From NCBI RefSeq assembly GCF_014843845.1, contig NZ_JHQS01000007.1, forward strand, positions 265,286-329,285: a stretch of DNA of 64,000 bases, given 5' to 3'. Shown here piece by piece: positions 41,925 through 50,720 of this stretch. Under the pieces are notes generated by a model, which saw only the letters and a program-made list of their open reading frames with translations, ran no database searches and was not told the origin of the DNA. Origin of the DNA: Mesorhizobium amorphae. Lineage in GTDB: Bacteria > Pseudomonadota > Alphaproteobacteria > Rhizobiales > Rhizobiaceae. Both the position numbers and the translations under genes were made by a program. Every line of letters starts with the position of its first letter. Within the stretch, counting starts at the first letter, position 1.

Positions 41925-42860
41925 ATGTTCAGGCTCGCGCATATTTCCGATATCCATCTGGGACCGCTCCCCGGTGTAACCTATCGCGAACTCGCCTCCA
42001 AGCGCGTGGTCGGCTACGTCAACTGGCAACGCAACCGCCGCCGCCATATGCACGACGCGGTCATCGACACGCTGCTTGCCGATATGAAGGCCAGCGCCCC
42101 CGATCACCTCGCGGTGACGGGGGATCTGGTCAATCTGGCGCTCGACGGCGAGATCGAAATGGCCAGGCACTGGCTGGAGACGCTGGGTTCGCCGCATGAC
42201 GTGTCGGTCGTTCCGGGCAACCATGACGCCTATGTGCCGGGCGCTTTCGACAAGTCCTGCCGTTCCTGGGCGGCGTGGATGACCGGCGACGACGTCAACA
42301 CACCGGTCGACCGCCATTCTTTTCCCTATTTGCGGGTACGCGACAACATCGCGCTGATCGGCGTTTCGACGGCGCGCGCCACCGCCCCATTCATGGCCAA
42401 TGGCTTCTTCAGGGAGGGCCAAGCGCAGAGGCTCGGCCGAATGCTCGACGCGACGGCCGAGCGCGGCCTGTTCCGGGTCATCATGATCCACCATCCGCCG
42501 GTGCGCGGCGCCGTTTCGCAGTACAAGCGGCTGTTCGGCATTGCGCTCTTCCAGAAGATCGTTCGCCGGCATGGGGCCGAACTTATCCTGCACGGCCATT
42601 CGCACGATCCGAGCCTGTTCTTCATCGGTGGCCGTGGCGCCAAGATCCCGGCCGTCGGTGTCGCAGCCGCCGGACAGGGGCTTGGCGGCAGGCACCCGGC
42701 CGCGCAGTACAATCTGATCGATGTCGACGGCGACAAGGGCAACTGGCGGATCCGCTTGACGCGACGCGGCCTGACCGGGCCAGCTCTTCCGCCTTCGGAG
42801 CTGCAGGTGCTGGAACTTGGCGCCGATGCGGAAGCATCGCGCCAGCTGGTCAGAAGCTGA
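41925..42860 (+). CDS. Metallophosphoesterase (calcineurin-like)
   Basis: A 311-aa calcineurin-like phosphoesterase with HISDIHLGP, VTGDLVNLALDGE, VVPGNHDAYVPG and the late His motifs IMIHHPPVRG and LILHGHSHDP, so all metal ligands are present. It may act on nucleotides such as cAMP (CpdA/Icc-like) or on phosphodiesters. A C-terminal extension of about 40 residues lacks motifs. Its last 11 bp overlap the convergent membrane protein gene. Confidence 0.93.
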   Translation: MFRLAHISDIHLGPLPGVTYRELASKRVVGYVNWQRNRRRHMHDAVIDTLLADMKASAPDHLAVTGDLVNLALDGEIEMARHWLETLGSPHDVSVVPGNHDAYVPGAFDKSCRSWAAWMTGDDVNTPVDRHSFPYLRVRDNIALIGVSTARATAPFMANGFFREGQAQRLGRMLDATAERGLFRVIMIHHPPVRGAVSQYKRLFGIALFQKIVRRHGAELILHGHSHDPSLFFIGGRGAKIPAVGVAAAGQGLGGRHPAAQYNLIDVDGDKGNWRIRLTRRGLTGPALPPSELQVLELGADAEASRQLVRS

Positions 42861-43467
42861 TCTTCATCGCCACAAGGCGGTCCCAGAACAGCACGATCGA
42901 CACAGCCAGCCCAACCAAAGCGCCGGCAAGGATCAGGCCGAGGCCGGACAGGAAGGCCGACCCGGCCTTGCCGCGCTGAGCAGCCCGCAATGGCGGCTCG
43001 GCTTCGGCCACCGCGACACGCGTCATGCCAGAGGCGGCGTGCTCGACCCCGCCCTCCATCATCCTTTGACGTTCGACGACACGCTCGGCAACATAGCGCG
43101 TCACCTGGTCGGCGACGATTTTCATGTCGGTCGATTCGGCGAGAACCACGCGGCCGATGCGGGTATCCCTGAGAAACCGGTAGGTGCGGCGATCCCGCCC
43201 CATGGCGACATGGCTGACCGCATCGATCCACAGACGCGGCTGCAGGCCGGACGATACCGCGAAGTCGAAATTGTCCATATCGGCGGGCACATCGGCAAAG
43301 ACGGGAGCGAGCTCGGCGGCAAGCAATTCGAGCCGCATGCGGTGCGCTTCGCGCAAGTCGACGACCACATCGTCGCGGTCGGCAAAGGCGTTCTTCACGT
43401 CGCGAATGGCGTCGGACAGGTTTCGCGACGGATCGATCGGGGTGATTTTCTCGCCTGTGTCCTTCAT
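42850..43467 (-). CDS. Conserved hypothetical protein with C-terminal membrane helix
   Basis: About 205 aa. The soluble part is conserved in style (RNLSDAIRDVKNAFADRDDV, LQPRLWIDAVSHVAMGRDRR, TYRFLRDTRIGRVVLAESTD), followed by a linker of about 40 residues and one C-terminal helix, LGLILAGALVGLAVSIVLFW, so it is tail-anchored in the inner membrane. The start at ATG 43467 (MKDTGEKITPID) is preferred over GTG 43524. No function is recognised. Confidence 0.75.
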   Translation of the reverse strand: MKDTGEKITPIDPSRNLSDAIRDVKNAFADRDDVVVDLREAHRMRLELLAAELAPVFADVPADMDNFDFAVSSGLQPRLWIDAVSHVAMGRDRRTYRFLRDTRIGRVVLAESTDMKIVADQVTRYVAERVVERQRMMEGGVEHAASGMTRVAVAEAEPPLRAAQRGKAGSAFLSGLGLILAGALVGLAVSIVLFWDRLVAMKISF

Positions 43468-43545
43468 CGGCGTTGCTTCGCGGTTGGTTAACAGCGAGTT
43501 AACATAGTCGTCGGCAAAATGCACCCGCGAGATGATGACTGCGGA

Positions 43546-44352
43546 TCAGCTCGCCGCCGCGTCAAGACTCGGCTGAAGGCGTCTGCTGCCGCGGCGGTTC
43601 ATGTTGCGACGCACCGCCGTGGCGACAAGGTCAGGCGCTTCCTCGGCCAGCATGTGGCCGGCCCCCAGAACATGGTGCAGATGAAAATGCACGGGCATAT
43701 CGTCGGCCTGGCAAACCGGCAGCACGGCATCGTCCGTTCCCCAGACCACCATCACCGGCATTTTCAGCGTTTCGAGCTGTTCGCGCGGGATGGCACCCTG
43801 CCGGTCATCCCTGGTCATGGACGCGGCAAACTCGACAAGCTTTTGCAACTGACCCGGGCGTCGACGCATCTCGTCAAGCACATCCACGACGTGCTCCGGG
43901 GGTTGGCTCAGCGGCCCGGACATGGCGGCGAGACAGGTACGGATCTCACTTTTGCCGGTGGCGGCCGCATAGCGGCGCAAAAGAGGGCCGTTGATTTCCG
44001 GGCCAAAGCCGCCCGGTGCCAAAAGTGTCAGTGAGGCAACCCTTTCGGGCTCGGCCAATGCCATCAGCACAGCCACCGCGCCGCCCATCGAATGGCCGAC
44101 CAGGTGCACCCTTTTCATGCCACGCGCGGCAAGGTCCGTCAGAGCGGCCCGAGCGGCCGTCCTGGCCGAACCACTGCCAGGGAAATCGAGAGAAAGCCCA
44201 TGCCCGGGAAGGTCGTAGGCCAGCGTCCGCATGTCGGGCAAAAGCATCGACGTCACGTCGCGCCAGACCTCATGGCAGCCACCGAAGCCGTGCAGGAAGG
44301 CGACAGTCTTCGGACCGATACCGCGTTCGGCAGCGTGGAGGGATGAACTCAT
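43546..44352 (-). CDS. Alpha/beta hydrolase
   Basis: A 268-aa hydrolase with the oxyanion segment VAFLHGFGGCHEVWRDV, the nucleophile elbow VHLVGHSMGGAVAVLMALAE, the acid region VMVVWGTDDAVLPVCQAD and the catalytic His near HHVLGAGHMLAEEAPD. It is the size of dienelactone, haloalkane or acyltransferase-type hydrolases. The nucleophile is Ser in GHSMG, so it is probably an esterase or acyltransferase. It stands alone. Confidence 0.9.
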   Translation of the reverse strand: MSSSLHAAERGIGPKTVAFLHGFGGCHEVWRDVTSMLLPDMRTLAYDLPGHGLSLDFPGSGSARTAARAALTDLAARGMKRVHLVGHSMGGAVAVLMALAEPERVASLTLLAPGGFGPEINGPLLRRYAAATGKSEIRTCLAAMSGPLSQPPEHVVDVLDEMRRRPGQLQKLVEFAASMTRDDRQGAIPREQLETLKMPVMVVWGTDDAVLPVCQADDMPVHFHLHHVLGAGHMLAEEAPDLVATAVRRNMNRRGSRRLQPSLDAAAS

Positions 44353-44472
44353 GAAAATTGATGATTGTTGCTGAACCGGACGGATAGCGAATTCCAGATT
44401 GTGGCTGGATTGCTCCCAGACCAGATCGATGGCCAGTAAAATTTTCGCGATCCAGCGCGCGCTTGGCGCACG

Positions 44473-46245
44473 TCAGCTGGCGTTGCCGAGCCCTGCCGCG
44501 CGCAACGCCCCGACCAGCCGGTCGGTCAGATCGGTGGGGTATTTCCTGTCGACGAAGGTCGAGCGCGGATTGGCGGCGAACTTCGGAAATTTGGCGACCA
44601 GCTCGTTGGTCAGCTGGCTCGCCAGCTGATCGCGGCCGGCTATCTTGGCGCCGATCAGGCGCGCCGCCAGATAGTGCGATTTGGTTGCCGTCGTGCGCAA
44701 CGACTCGCTGGCGATGGCGGCCCTATTCGTGTCGCCCAGCATGAATGCGCCGACAAAAAGCCCGTAGTCCCACCAAGTCGGGTGGCCGCTGAAGGTTTCG
44801 ACGGCGTGGGCCAGGATCGGGGTTCCTTCGCTGTATTTGCCGGCGAAAATCAGTCCATAGCCGTAAGCCGCCGCCATGCCGAGGTCGTAAGGGTTGAGCT
44901 CATGGGCCTTGCGCATCCAGCGGATTGATTCATCCATATTGCCGAGGCGCGAATTGAGATAGCCATAAGCGCGATGTGCGTAGGGGCTGGTCGGCCCCAT
45001 CTGAACAGCGCGATGGGCAAACGACATCGCCTGTTCGATCGTCGCGCCGGGCGGATAGGAATAGTGATCGGTGACAGCCTCGAGATGCAGGGAGGCGAGT
45101 TCCGAATAGACCAGCGATGATTTCGCGCCCTGGCTGGCGAGATTTTCCAGGCAGCGATAGGCAGCTTCGTGAGTCTTGGCGCTCTGGTCGAGATAGTAGC
45201 TGTCATTGAGCACAAGACACCCCATCAGGCCGGTCTCGATGCCGCTCTGTTCAATGTAGGTGTAGATCGGTCCGTAGGCAGGGATGGTCGAGGTCAGTAT
45301 GTTGGCGATACTGTCTTCGATCGCGCCCGGCGCGCTGTCGACGGCCGACAGGTTGCGTGACAACAGCACCCGGCCGGTCGCGACATTCTGCAGTTCGAGC
45401 GTCACGTCGCTCGCCGCGGGTCCCGGCAGGATATCGAATACGAAGCTGGTGGCGTCGCCGGCCGGATCGCGGGTGCCGTCGGCATCACGTCCGATGAAGT
45501 CTATCGTGTCGAACCCGGCGAGGCCGGCGCGCAGCGAAGCAGCCACACGGGCAGCCTCCGGGCCATTGGCCTTCACGGCGATGTAGACCAGCGGCAAGGT
45601 TTCCACCGGAGGTGACGCTACGCTGCTCGTCGCCACCGCGGTCTCTACGGCCGAGGCTGAACCACTGCTGCCGAGCAGGACATCGCTGCCCTGGCGAAGG
45701 ATCAGCACCCCGAGCATGGCGATGACCACGACAATCGCGCCCCAGAAGAACTTCAGGTGCCGGGTGAGCGACGGCCCAGGTTCGGGCGCGGCAGCGGGCG
45801 ACATCAGCGGGGCGGCGTGGACGATGTCGAGGTCGGGCAGTTCCGTGGGGGCGATCGTCGGCGCAGTGCCTTCCGCCGGCTCCAACTCGGCCGGCAGGCG
45901 AATTGCATTCAGTTCATAGGAAGGAACGTAGCCGCCGCGCGGAATGGCGATGCGCACCGGCTCGCCAACGCCTTCATTGGCGAAGTAGTTCTGCAGAAGC
46001 TCGCGCAGCCTGCCAGCCTGAACCCGAACGACGGCATCGGTAGACGGATCGAAATCGCCGTCCTTGCCGAAGACGTCCATGGCGATGGAAAAGCCCTTGA
46101 GCCGGTCAGCCTCGCCGGCCTGTTCGCGTTCGACCAGATAGCGCAGCAGTTTTCGCGCACGCTCGGACCGTCCGAACGTTTCGCTGGCTAGCAGTCGCTC
46201 CAATGTCTCGCGCACTGCGGGGGCGGCAGGCGTGGCATGCTGCAA
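44473..46245 (-). CDS. Membrane protein with N-terminal regulator-like domain and TPR repeats
   Basis: A 590-aa protein. The N-terminal ~120 residues (ERLLASETFGRSERARKLLR, GFSIAMDVFGKDGDFDPSTD, RIAIPRGGYVPSYELN) resemble the winged-helix-like domain that precedes a membrane helix in a group of rhizobial regulators. A helix FFWGAIVVVIAMLGVLIL lies near residue 170. The rest contains a TolB-like region, then TPR-type repeats (SPYAHRAYGYLNSRLGNMDE). It looks like a one-component membrane-bound regulator of the CadC kind. The signal and targets are unknown. Confidence 0.7.
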   Translation of the reverse strand: MQHATPAAPAVRETLERLLASETFGRSERARKLLRYLVEREQAGEADRLKGFSIAMDVFGKDGDFDPSTDAVVRVQAGRLRELLQNYFANEGVGEPVRIAIPRGGYVPSYELNAIRLPAELEPAEGTAPTIAPTELPDLDIVHAAPLMSPAAAPEPGPSLTRHLKFFWGAIVVVIAMLGVLILRQGSDVLLGSSGSASAVETAVATSSVASPPVETLPLVYIAVKANGPEAARVAASLRAGLAGFDTIDFIGRDADGTRDPAGDATSFVFDILPGPAASDVTLELQNVATGRVLLSRNLSAVDSAPGAIEDSIANILTSTIPAYGPIYTYIEQSGIETGLMGCLVLNDSYYLDQSAKTHEAAYRCLENLASQGAKSSLVYSELASLHLEAVTDHYSYPPGATIEQAMSFAHRAVQMGPTSPYAHRAYGYLNSRLGNMDESIRWMRKAHELNPYDLGMAAAYGYGLIFAGKYSEGTPILAHAVETFSGHPTWWDYGLFVGAFMLGDTNRAAIASESLRTTATKSHYLAARLIGAKIAGRDQLASQLTNELVAKFPKFAANPRSTFVDRKYPTDLTDRLVGALRAAGLGNAS

Positions 46246-46432
46246 GTGTCGATCCTCTCGAAGTCGGCACAGGTTGAGGCGCGATCATATAGCGCTGGCA
46301 CTGCCGCACAAGCATGGTTGTATTATGCTATCGCGTAAGCCACCGGATAATTGCCCATGGTTAACGCGAGAGCCGGCTTGCAGGCAGGGCCCTGGAGCAC
46401 CGCCGATGCGGCGCGCCAGGGGTTTGGAAAGA

Positions 46433-48181
46433 TCAGCCGGCCTTGCGGCCGACGATGCGGTTGGCGGCCGAAACCACGGCTTCCAGCGAGGCGGCGACGA
46501 TGTTGGTGTTGATGCCGGCGCCGAACAGCTTGCCGGCGGGATATTCCATCTCGACATAGGAAATCGCCGAGGCGTTCGAGCCACGCTGCATGGAATGCTC
46601 GGAATAGTCGAGCACCGACATCTCCACGCCGACATGGCGCGACAGCGCGTCGACAAAACCGTCGATCGGACCGGTGCCCGATCCGGTAATGGTCATTTCC
46701 TTGCCGTTGTCGAGGATGACGGCCTCGACAACGCGGCGGCCCTTGGTCTCGGTGTCCGGATAGGTGTGGTGGTCGAGGAACGTCAGCCGCGCGCCGGGCT
46801 GGTCGACATAGGTTTCGAGGAATTCCTCGTGGATGCGCCTGGCGGCCACTTCCTTGCCTTCGGCGTCGGTGATCGCCTGGATGTGCTGGCTGAACTCGAT
46901 CTGCAGATTGCGCGGCAAATTGAGTCCGTAGTCGGCCTGCAGCACATAGGCGATGCCACCCTTGCCGGACTGCGAGTTGATGCGGATGATCGCCTCGTAG
47001 TTGCGGCCGACATCGGCCGGGTCGATCGGCAGATAGGGCACTTCCCAGTGCGGCGTGTTGGCCTTGCGCAGCGCCTTCATGCCCTTGTTGATGGCGTCCT
47101 GGTGCGAGCCGGAAAAGGCGGTGTAGACGAGTTCGCCGACGTAAGGGTGGCGTTCCGGGATCTTCAGCTGGTTCGAGTACTCGTAGACGTCCTTCATCCG
47201 GTTGATGTCGGAGCAGTCGAGTTCGGGATCGACGCCTTGCGTGTACATGTTGAGCGCCAGCGTGACGATGTCGACATTGCCGGTGCGCTCGCCATTGCCG
47301 AACAGCGTGCCTTCGACACGGTCCGCACCGGCCATCAGGCCGAGTTCGGTGGTGGCGATGCCGGTGCCGCGATCATTGTGCGGATGCAGCGAAATCAACA
47401 GGTTCTCGCGGTTGTCGAGGTTGCGGCACATCCATTCGATACGGTCGGCATAGATGTTGGGCGTCGACATCTCGACCGTCGACGGCAGGTTGATGATCAG
47501 CTTGTTGTTCGGCGTCGGCTTGACGATCTCGGTGACCGCGTTGCAGATCTCCAGCGCCACTTCGAGTTCGGTGCCGGTGAAGCTTTCCGGCGAATATTCG
47601 AAGCGATAGCCGCCGCCCGCATTGGCCGCCATGTCGGTGATCATCTTGGCCGCGTCGGTGGCGATGCGCTTGATGCCGGCGACGTCCTTCTCGAAGACGA
47701 CGCGGCGCTGCAGTTCGCTGGTCGAGTTGTAGAAGTGCACGATCGGATTGGTGGCGCCCTTCAGCGCCTCGAAGGTGCGGGTGATGAGTTCGGGACGGCA
47801 CTGCACCAGCACCTGCAGCGAGACATCGGCGGGCACATTGCCGTCCTCGATGCACCAGCGAGCGAAATCGAAATCCGTCTGCGAGGCCGACGGGAAACCG
47901 ATCTCGATCTCCTTGAAGCCCATGTCCAGCAGCAGGCCGAACATGCGCGCCTTGCGCTCATGGCCCATCGGGTCGATCAGCGCCTGATTGCCGTCACGCA
48001 GGTCGACCGAGCACCAGATCGGCGCCTTGTCGATGATTTTCGAGGGCCAGGTGCGGTCGGTGAGGCCGACGGTCGGATAGGGTTGATATTTGCGAGGGGC
48101 GTCCGGCATGCCCCGGGCTGACTCTGTCATGCCCCTTACTGCGTTGCCGTCATTTGGACGGATGTCTTCTCGTGCGTTCAT
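46433..48181 (-). CDS. leuA: 2-isopropylmalate synthase LeuA
   Basis: A 582-aa long-type isopropylmalate synthase, which condenses 2-oxoisovalerate with acetyl-CoA, the first step of leucine biosynthesis. The catalytic TIM-barrel domain has the metal-binding VDLRDGNQALIDPMG, HPHNDRGTGIATTELGLMAG and FGNGERTGNVDIVTLAL; the C-terminal regulatory domain with GTGPIDGFVDALSRHVG senses leucine. ATG 48181 has GGGAG ten bases upstream. A fold-competent leader with a leucine-rich peptide lies just upstream. The much longer open frame reaching 49594 is antisense to other genes and not real. Confidence 0.97.
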   Translation of the reverse strand: MNAREDIRPNDGNAVRGMTESARGMPDAPRKYQPYPTVGLTDRTWPSKIIDKAPIWCSVDLRDGNQALIDPMGHERKARMFGLLLDMGFKEIEIGFPSASQTDFDFARWCIEDGNVPADVSLQVLVQCRPELITRTFEALKGATNPIVHFYNSTSELQRRVVFEKDVAGIKRIATDAAKMITDMAANAGGGYRFEYSPESFTGTELEVALEICNAVTEIVKPTPNNKLIINLPSTVEMSTPNIYADRIEWMCRNLDNRENLLISLHPHNDRGTGIATTELGLMAGADRVEGTLFGNGERTGNVDIVTLALNMYTQGVDPELDCSDINRMKDVYEYSNQLKIPERHPYVGELVYTAFSGSHQDAINKGMKALRKANTPHWEVPYLPIDPADVGRNYEAIIRINSQSGKGGIAYVLQADYGLNLPRNLQIEFSQHIQAITDAEGKEVAARRIHEEFLETYVDQPGARLTFLDHHTYPDTETKGRRVVEAVILDNGKEMTITGSGTGPIDGFVDALSRHVGVEMSVLDYSEHSMQRGSNASAISYVEMEYPAGKLFGAGINTNIVAASLEAVVSAANRIVGRKAG

Positions 48182-48286
48182 CGTCGTATCTCCCGGCGGC
48201 TCGCGGGTCCACCTGCAGGCGGATTTGGTGCCGAGCGGCGCCTTTACCAAAGTTTCGTTCGCTTGATGTGACTTGCCAATTTGGCC

Positions 48287-48331
48287 AAGGAGCGTGCGCG
48301 TAAGCGGCGGTTCGACCGCCGGGCGCTCCTT
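48287..48331 (-). promoter_or_regulatory. Candidate leu attenuator hairpin upstream of leuA
   Basis: The inner stem CGGCGGT/ACCGCCG (48305-48311 with 48315-48321) lies inside the outer stem AAGGAGCG/CGCTCCTT (48287-48294 with 48324-48331). A competing pairing of CCCGGCG (48339-48345) with CGCCGGG (48317-48323) would disrupt it. It starts right at the stop of the leader peptide. No U tract follows, so a Rho-dependent or translation-coupled mechanism is possible. Confidence 0.6.
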
Positions 48332-48450
48332 CAGCGAACCCGGCGATCGCCGATAAGGCCGAGAAGAAGCAGGGTCGAAGCAAGCGCGCGCACGGTCTCG
48401 CCGGAGAAGCCGGTCGGACGGGAAGCGACGGAAGAGGCGCGCGTGTTCAT
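48331..48450 (-). CDS. Leader peptide with a Leu run, upstream of leuA
   Basis: A 39-codon frame, ATG 48450 (GAGAACC before it), MNTRASSVASRPTGFSGETV, ending RALASTLLLLGLIGDRRVR. Four consecutive Leu codons plus one further Leu occur just before the stop, and the stop falls at the base of a hairpin with a competing fold. This is the layout of a leucine attenuator leader. Codon choice and position argue for a regulatory peptide rather than a functional protein. It would allow leuA to respond to charged tRNA-Leu. Support is by pattern only. Confidence 0.6.
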   Translation of the reverse strand: MNTRASSVASRPTGFSGETVRALASTLLLLGLIGDRRVR

Positions 48451-48586
48451 GGCGGTTCTCATACAGGAGCAGGCTGTGGGAGGCAAGTGGGACCGCCTCC
48501 CTGGCAAGATGCGCAAGCTCTTCCCCATAGGGAGCAAATACGCCAAACTCGCCTCGACTTGACAGCGACGCCGGGGGAGGCCGTCC

Positions 48587-49753
48587 ATGAATTTCGTTTT
48601 CTTCTCGCCGCATTTTCCGGCCAACGGCGCCGATTTCTGCGACCGGCTGAAGAAGGCCGGCGCCACGGTGCTCGGCATCGGCGATGCGCCCTATGAGGCG
48701 CTGAACGGAAAACTGAAGACGGCCCTGTCGGAGTATTACCGCGTCGCCGACATGGAGGACTACGAGCCGGTGTTCCGGGCGATGGGCCATTTCATCCACA
48801 AATGGGGCCGCATCGACCGTTTCGAGTCGCTCAACGAACATTGGCTGGAACTCGAGGCCAACATCCGCACCGACTTCAACATCTTCGGCACCAAGCTCGA
48901 TTTCGTGAAGAATCTGAAGCGCAAGAGCCGCATGCGCGCCTTCTTCCGCAAGAGTGGCGTCGAGACCATTCCGCAGCGCAAATGCTCCGACCGCGCCGGC
49001 GCCATGACATTCATCCGCCGCGTCGGCTATCCGGTGGTGGTGAAACCGGATTCCGGCTCCGGCGCCTCGAACACCTTCAAGATCTCCAACTCGAAGGAGC
49101 TCGACCAGTTCTTCAGGGACAAGCCCGAAGATGTCAGCTTTGTCATGGAGCAGTTCATCGAAGGGCTGGTGGTGACCTTCGACGGGCTGGTCAACCGCGA
49201 CGGCGAGGTGGTGCTGGCGGCCAGTCACCGCTACGACCAGAGCGTCATGGAGGTGGTCAACCGCGATCGCCACATGAGCTACACCTGCTTTCCCGAGATC
49301 AGCCCGGCGGTAGCGGAGGCGGGCCGAAAAATCCTGAAGGCGTTCGACGTGCGCGAGCGCTTCTTCCACATCGAATTGTTCGAGACCAAGGACAACCGCG
49401 TCATCGCGCTCGAGGTCAACATGCGCCCGCCCGGCGCCTGGATGACCGATGCGATCAACTACACGTTCGACATCGACGTCTATGCGGCCTGGGCCGAGAT
49501 GGTGGTCAAGGACGCCGCCGGCGGGCCTTATGAAGGCAAGTACTTCACCGCCTATGCCAGCCGCAAACGCCACCTCGCCTATTTGCACAGCCATGCGGAC
49601 GTGCTAGCCGCCCACGGCGACAAGATCGTCCACCATCAGGCCATCGAAGAGGTTTTCAGCCGCGCCATGGGACATTACGCCTATCAGATGCGCTCGAGGG
49701 ATCCGAAGGCGCTGCGCCAGGCGGTCGACTACATCCACGCGGAAAAGGTGTGA
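48587..49753 (+). CDS. ATP-grasp family carboxylate-amine ligase
   Basis: A 388-aa ATP-grasp protein. The N-terminal ~90 residues form a preATP-grasp-like domain (FFSPHFPANGADFCDRLKKA). The ATP-grasp core includes RVGYPVVVKPDSGSGASNTF, MEQFIEGLVVTFDGLVNRDG, RERFFHIELFETKDNRVIAL and EVNMRPPGAWMTDAINYTFD, with the acidic metal ligands (IELFE, EVNMRPPG) in place. Such enzymes join a carboxylate to an amine or thiol via an acylphosphate. It is followed 4 bp later by an esterase gene, and the two must be one operon making or modifying an unknown small molecule. Confidence 0.85.
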   Translation: MNFVFFSPHFPANGADFCDRLKKAGATVLGIGDAPYEALNGKLKTALSEYYRVADMEDYEPVFRAMGHFIHKWGRIDRFESLNEHWLELEANIRTDFNIFGTKLDFVKNLKRKSRMRAFFRKSGVETIPQRKCSDRAGAMTFIRRVGYPVVVKPDSGSGASNTFKISNSKELDQFFRDKPEDVSFVMEQFIEGLVVTFDGLVNRDGEVVLAASHRYDQSVMEVVNRDRHMSYTCFPEISPAVAEAGRKILKAFDVRERFFHIELFETKDNRVIALEVNMRPPGAWMTDAINYTFDIDVYAAWAEMVVKDAAGGPYEGKYFTAYASRKRHLAYLHSHADVLAAHGDKIVHHQAIEEVFSRAMGHYAYQMRSRDPKALRQAVDYIHAEKV

Positions 49754-49757
49754 GGCG

Positions 49758-50534
49758 ATGGACGTTTCCTATCACAAGGGTTTCGCCCGCAATCTCGGCC
49801 GCGACATGGAATACAAGCGCTACGGCCACGCCGGCCGGCCGGTGGTGGTGTTCCCGACCTCGCAGGGACGGTTTTACCAGTTCGAGGATTCCGGCGGGGT
49901 CGGCGCGCTTTCGGAATTCATTGACACCGGCCGCATCCAGCTGTTCACGCTCGACGGCATCGATTCGGAATCCTTCTTCGACAAGCATGCCGACCCGGCC
50001 GACCGTATCGGCCGCCACGAAGCCTATTTCCGCTATGTGCGCGAAGAGGCGCTGCCGGAACTGCTGGCGACCGCGGCAAAAGCCAATGGCGGGCGCGAAC
50101 TGAGGCCGCTGTTTTCAGGCTGTTCGATGGGCGGCTACCACGCGTCGAATTTCGTCTTCCGCTTTCCGGAACTGGCCAGCGGCGTCATCGCGCTGTCGGG
50201 CGTCTACTCGACCCGCGATTTCTTCGGCGGCGCGCTCGACGGCAATATCTTCTTCAACTCGCCGCTCGACTATCTGCCTGGGATCGTCGACCAGAAACTG
50301 CTTGGTCGGCTGAAGGCGCTCAGGCTGATCTTCTGCTGCGGTCAGGGCGCCTGGGAAGAGCGGATGCTCACCGAGACGCGGGCGCTGGAGCAGGTGCTGC
50401 GCGACAAATCCATCCCCGCCTGGGTCGACTATTGGGGCGGCGACGTCAGTCATGACTGGCCGTGGTGGCACAAGCAGCTGGTCTACTTCTTCGGCCGCTG
50501 GCTGGATGACGATTTGATGCACCGGCTGGACTGA
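49758..50534 (+). CDS. Esterase family protein (alpha/beta hydrolase)
   Basis: A 258-aa hydrolase of the esterase/PF00756 type. The nucleophile elbow is LFSGCSMGGYHASNFVFRFP with Ser in GCSMGG, preceded by the front region HAGRPVVVFPTSQGRFYQFE and followed by GGDVSHDWPWWHKQLVYFFG with the catalytic His. The pairing with an ATP-grasp ligase (4 bp upstream) recurs in rhizobia, in my recollection, but no product is known. ATG 49758 is close to the stop of the preceding gene, so translation is probably coupled. Confidence 0.82.
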   Translation: MDVSYHKGFARNLGRDMEYKRYGHAGRPVVVFPTSQGRFYQFEDSGGVGALSEFIDTGRIQLFTLDGIDSESFFDKHADPADRIGRHEAYFRYVREEALPELLATAAKANGGRELRPLFSGCSMGGYHASNFVFRFPELASGVIALSGVYSTRDFFGGALDGNIFFNSPLDYLPGIVDQKLLGRLKALRLIFCCGQGAWEERMLTETRALEQVLRDKSIPAWVDYWGGDVSHDWPWWHKQLVYFFGRWLDDDLMHRLD

Positions 50535-50611
50535 TGGTTGCCAGTTTCCGGTTACTGGTGATCGTCTAGGAACCGCGTTGCATTCTTGAGGTTCAATCGC
50601 TCAAGAAAATA

Positions 50612-50626
50612 TGACCTCTTTCATCA
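50612..50626 (+). promoter_or_regulatory. RirA-type iron operator (IRO) upstream of the siderophore-interacting reductase
   Basis: TGA-N9-TCA (TGACCTCTTTCATCA), the pattern described for RirA operators in Rhizobiales, lies 95-109 bp upstream of the reductase start. A second such site sits at the convergent receptor gene's promoter, which strengthens the reading. Confidence 0.6.
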
Positions 50627-50720
50627 TGTTTCTATGGAAACGGCGCCGCCGCTGTGGCATGCCGGTGATGGCTGCGCCTTGGGCGGCGTCGCTTCAACCG
50701 GTATTCGAAAGGCTGCACCC

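Noticed and set aside
46232..48121. A 629-codon plus-strand open frame over leuA
   Set aside because: It is antisense to leuA, has no recognisable domain, and its composition is typical of a shadow frame.
48182..49594. Long in-frame upstream extension of leuA
   Set aside because: It would double the length of LeuA, runs antisense through the ATP-grasp gene and leaves out the strong ribosome binding site at 48181.
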